Shown here: piece after piece, positions 61,295 to 64,000 of the stretch | Layout: every line of letters begins with the position of its first letter | Position numbering within the stretch: the first letter of the stretch is position 1 | DNA from: Xanthobacteraceae bacterium 501b | GTDB taxonomy: Bacteria; Pseudomonadota; Alphaproteobacteria; Rhizobiales; Xanthobacteraceae | Length of the DNA: 64,000 nucleotides | Assembly: GCA_000378025.1 (NCBI GenBank) | Contig: KB899087.1 | Coordinates: 3,658,001 to 3,722,000 of the forward strand | Direction: 5' to 3' | The notes under the pieces: generated by a model | Told to the model about the DNA's origin: nothing | What the model saw: only the letters and a program-made list of their open reading frames with translations | Database searches by the model: none | Translations under genes and position numbers: made by a program

Positions 61295-61524
61295 CGCAGG
61301 ATCTCCCCCAGCGCCGGCAGCAGGAAGATGACCACGCCGAACAGGATGATGTAGAGCGCCGCGTCGAACAGCGGCTTGTGCCAGACAAAACGATAGAACC
61401 CGGCCCGCGCCAGGCCCCGGCGCAGCAGCAGATAGGGCACCAGCGCCACCAGCGCCCACAGCAGAGCGGGCGGAAAATAGATCCCGAACGCCGCCGGGGT
61501 GAGGAATGGCAGGGCGGTGTCCAT
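61291..61524 (-). CDS. DUF1656 small membrane protein
   Basis: A 77-residue protein with two hydrophobic segments (FGIYFPPALLWALVALVPYLLL and ALYIILFGVVIFLLPAL), matching the DUF1656 (AaeX-like) family. It sits between the FUSC and HlyD genes, the usual place. ATG 61524 overlaps the FUSC stop (TGATG). Its role in the pump is unknown. Confidence 0.84.
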   Translation of the reverse strand: MDTALPFLTPAAFGIYFPPALLWALVALVPYLLLRRGLARAGFYRFVWHKPLFDAALYIILFGVVIFLLPALGEILR

Positions 61525-63680
61525 CAATCCTCCCCAAAGGCGTGCAGGAAGAACGCCCGGTCGATGTCGAAACGGTCGGCGATAAAGCGCAGCGACGCCC
61601 CGGCGCGCAGATTCAGCCCCGCCGCCGGCGAGCCGGGCGGCAGATCGCGCCCGGCGTCGCGCCCGGCCAGCGCCGCCGCGCGCGCCTCCGCCGCCGCCGC
61701 GTCGACACGGGCCGGCAGCGCCGGGCCGGCTTCGGGCAACGCCTCCAGCTGCGCGGCGAAGCGGTCGAGGAAGCCGGCAACCAGGGCGCGCGTGCCCTCC
61801 GCCAGATCAGGTGCCGCCAGCAGCCGGTGCAGGCGGCCGAGTTCCAGCGCCGTCGAGGCCGCGCCCAGTGTGCCGCGCAGGAACTCGTCCTCGCCCGGTC
61901 GGTCGAGCGCGAGGCGCGGCAGCAGCTCGGCCAGCCCCCCGACGATCTCGCGCAGGATCACCCGCTCATGGCGCACGCCCCGCGCCGCCTGCGGCAGCCG
62001 CTCGCCCAGCGTCTGCACCCAGAGCCGCCGGCGCGAGCCGCGCGAGGTCACGGGCAAGAGGTTCAGCAGCACCAGCGCCAGACCCATGCCGAACAGGGTC
62101 GACAGCGCCGCGTTGAAGAACCCGGCCTCATCAGGCAGGAACACATTGCCGGTGCCGATCTCGGCGACGAAGAAGCCGCCGAAGGCGATGCCCGGCCAGG
62201 CGAGCTGCGGCGTGCCCGCCATCAGCCCGGCCGGGAACAGCGCCAGCATCAAAAACAGCGCCAGCGCCTCGAAGCCCTCGATGCGCGGCAGCACCAGCAC
62301 CATGGCGAGGAACGCCGCCGCCATGCCGAGCGCGGTCCACAGCAGGAAGGCGAAGCCGAGCGGCCCGGGCCGGTCCTGGTTGACCGAGAAGAACAGCAGC
62401 ACGGCGAGGCCCGAGGCGGCGTTGAAACCGTCGGTCCACTCCGTGGCCGCCCAGAAGCCGCACATCAGCGCCAGGACCAGCCCGGCGCGCAGCCCGGCGA
62501 GCCCCGCTTCCCGCCGCTGCTCGGGGGAAGGCCCCACCGGCTTCAGCGGCGCGCGGGCGAGGCCCCGCGCCGGGCGCAGGCTCGCCGCCTCGCTCACCAT
62601 CACCATGGAGAGCCCGTGCAGCAAATCCCCCGCCCGCCGCAGGATCAGCACCCCATCCGCCAGCGGCACGAAGGGCACGCGCCCGGCCATCGCCTCCAGA
62701 TCGGCCCGTGCGGTGTCGAGCGCGACCCGGGCGGCGAGAAGATCGGACCGCACCCGGCGCGGATCATGAAACGCCGAGGGATCGCCGGCGAGCCGCTCCA
62801 GCCGCGCGGAGACGTCCGCCATCGCCGGGCGCAGCCGGTCCGCCACCACGCCCGCCCCTTCCACCTGGAAATCGTCGAGCCGCACATAGAGCCCGCGCGC
62901 CACCGCCAGCACGCGCAGGAACTCGCGGGTCATGCGGCGCAGCCCCGCGTCGCTGGCGCGCATGTCAGGCGCCTCGAACACGGTGTAGGAGCGCAGCGCA
63001 TCGAACGTCACCACCCCCGCCACCATCTCCCGGCGCAGCGCCGCGAAGGTGGCGGGCGGCGTGCGCGGCTGAAGCGCCACCGCGCCATAATGGCAGAGCC
63101 GGCCGAACAGCGTCGCCAGCTGGCGGCGCAGCACGTCGCCGGCATAGACCGGAAACACCACCACGCTCACCGCCGTGATGCAGGCGATGCCGATGATGAT
63201 CTCCGCCGTGCGGTCAAAGGCGATGTGCCAGGCCCCGGTCGGCGCGAACGCCCCTTCCAGCCCCACCAGCAGCGCGGTGTAGCCGGCGAGCAGGAAGCTG
63301 TAGGCGGCATAGTTGCGCCGCTGCGCCGCCAGGGTGAAACACAGGCCGAGCCAGAGCGCGAGGGAGCCCACCAGCGGCAGCGGCGCCTGCGACCACAGGC
63401 CGAGAATCACCAGCCCCGCCGCCGCCCCGCCCAGCGTGCCGACGACGCGGTAGGCGCCCTTGGCCACGGCGGCGCCGGCGGTCGGCTGCGCCAGCAGATA
63501 GACGGTGAGCGCCGCCCATTGCGGGTCCTGCAGCTCCAGCCAATAGGCGGCGGCAAGCGCCATCACCGCAGCGGCAGCGGTGCGCAGGGAAAAGGCGACA
63601 TTGCGCCAGCCGAAATCGACCGGAACCGCCTTGCGAACGCTCTTCCAGAAGGTCGGGAAAGCGGTGCCGGCCGTGTTCAT
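61524..63680 (-). CDS. FUSC-family inner-membrane efflux protein (AaeB-like)
   Basis: A 718-residue permease with two sets of hydrophobic helices (about 30-180 and 370-500), each followed by a cytoplasmic helical region, as in aromatic-acid exporters. Segments are NVAFSLRTAAAAVMALAAAYWLELQDPQWAALTVYLLAQPT and GFNAASGLAVLLFFSVNQDRPGPLGF. ATG 63680 has GGAG seven bases before it. It is first in the operon FUSC-DUF1656-HlyD. The GntR gene follows 76 bases beyond and may share regulation. Substrate could be a hydroxybenzoate or a toxic acid; not determinable. Confidence 0.85.
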   Translation of the reverse strand: MNTAGTAFPTFWKSVRKAVPVDFGWRNVAFSLRTAAAAVMALAAAYWLELQDPQWAALTVYLLAQPTAGAAVAKGAYRVVGTLGGAAAGLVILGLWSQAPLPLVGSLALWLGLCFTLAAQRRNYAAYSFLLAGYTALLVGLEGAFAPTGAWHIAFDRTAEIIIGIACITAVSVVVFPVYAGDVLRRQLATLFGRLCHYGAVALQPRTPPATFAALRREMVAGVVTFDALRSYTVFEAPDMRASDAGLRRMTREFLRVLAVARGLYVRLDDFQVEGAGVVADRLRPAMADVSARLERLAGDPSAFHDPRRVRSDLLAARVALDTARADLEAMAGRVPFVPLADGVLILRRAGDLLHGLSMVMVSEAASLRPARGLARAPLKPVGPSPEQRREAGLAGLRAGLVLALMCGFWAATEWTDGFNAASGLAVLLFFSVNQDRPGPLGFAFLLWTALGMAAAFLAMVLVLPRIEGFEALALFLMLALFPAGLMAGTPQLAWPGIAFGGFFVAEIGTGNVFLPDEAGFFNAALSTLFGMGLALVLLNLLPVTSRGSRRRLWVQTLGERLPQAARGVRHERVILREIVGGLAELLPRLALDRPGEDEFLRGTLGAASTALELGRLHRLLAAPDLAEGTRALVAGFLDRFAAQLEALPEAGPALPARVDAAAAEARAAALAGRDAGRDLPPGSPAAGLNLRAGASLRFIADRFDIDRAFFLHAFGED

Positions 63681-63776
63681 GGGGCTCCGTGGCGTCGGAA
63701 GAAAAAGCCGGGGCGCCCGGCGCGGGACCTTAGCAACAGCCCGCCCCGCCACGCAATGGCGCGCCCCGGCCGGCCC

Positions 63777-64000
63777 TCACCAGACCAGGGTCGGCGTCGC
63801 CACCGGCGCGCACCAGAGGGCGAACTCCTCCGGCGTCAGCAGGGCCAGCGTCACCGAGAGCCCCGCCATGTCGAGCGAGGTGACGAAGGTGCCGACCAGC
63901 GCCCGCGCCGGCACGATGCCGTGCGGACGCAGGAAGGCGCGGGTCAAATTGTGGGCGAGGTGCAGCTCGATCGGCGGGGTGCCGCCAAAGCCGTTGACGA
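63777..64000 (-). CDS. dihydroxyacetone kinase DhaK-type, C-terminal end (rest outside window)
   Basis: The last 73 residues of a protein running in from the right edge. The segments VNGFGGTPPIELHLAHN, ARALVGTFVTSLDMAGLSVTL and APVATPTLVW match the end of DhaK/Dak1 kinases, including the conserved TSLDMAG. Start and substrate-binding His are outside the window. It could be DhaK of a DhaKL kinase or a related erythrulose/tetrose kinase; the tetronate-type operon nearby makes the latter worth considering. Confidence 0.78.
   Translation of the reverse strand, partial: VNGFGGTPPIELHLAHNLTRAFLRPHGIVPARALVGTFVTSLDMAGLSVTLALLTPEEFALWCAPVATPTLVW

Overview
The window is high-GC DNA from an alphaproteobacterium, most likely a member of the Hyphomicrobiales (Rhizobiales). 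I infer this from the GC-rich codon use, an HWE-family histidine kinase, a GGAAC-type general-stress promoter, a choline-sulfatase/ChoX cassette and palindromic intergenic repeats. I lean towards Xanthobacteraceae, but the genus cannot be fixed from the sequence alone. No rRNA, tRNA, CRISPR array or insertion sequence was seen. Coding density is high and most genes sit in tightly spaced operons.

Layout. 1-4.0 kb: end of a siderophore-uptake operon (FhuB-type permease, siderophore-interacting flavoprotein) and an ABC exporter. 4.0-10.1 kb: a signalling operon (hybrid kinase with three receiver domains, CheR-type methyltransferase, HWE kinase) behind a probable EcfG-type promoter. 10.1-37 kb: a large short-chain amide/nitrile island. 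It holds two formamidase-family enzymes, a nitrilase, a double nitrilase whose second half lacks the catalytic Cys, a NitT-type ABC transporter, two branched-chain/urea-type ABC transporters and two AmiC-AmiR sensor/antiterminator pairs. Each pair is linked to a leader RNA that ends in an intrinsic terminator preceded by hexaloop hairpins, the expected target of an ANTAR protein. A choline-sulfate cassette (betC, choX, LysR) lies between the two halves. 37-40.8 kb: tex and an anion permease.

40.9-45.2 kb is the most unusual part. A nucleotidyltransferase-like gene faces a tandem array of six paralogous 51-65-residue peptides, followed by a protein that joins a PqqD-like N-terminus to an HPr-kinase-like domain. 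The peptides share an arginine-rich start and a hydrophobic core with AVPAT, and most end in Ser or Cys. Several fall below the usual ORF length cut-off. I read this as a candidate peptide-modification system. It resembles the kinase/nucleotidyltransferase part of some lasso-peptide clusters but has no cyclase or protease in view.

45.2-64 kb holds catabolic modules with their GntR regulators: a DenD/PdxA2/SAF-oxidoreductase operon; a CoA-transferase/enoyl-CoA hydratase pair; an Fe-alcohol dehydrogenase/SSADH/tripartite tricarboxylate transporter operon; and an AaeAB-like efflux operon. The end of a dihydroxyacetone kinase closes the window. Shared palindromes tie individual GntR proteins to their probable targets.
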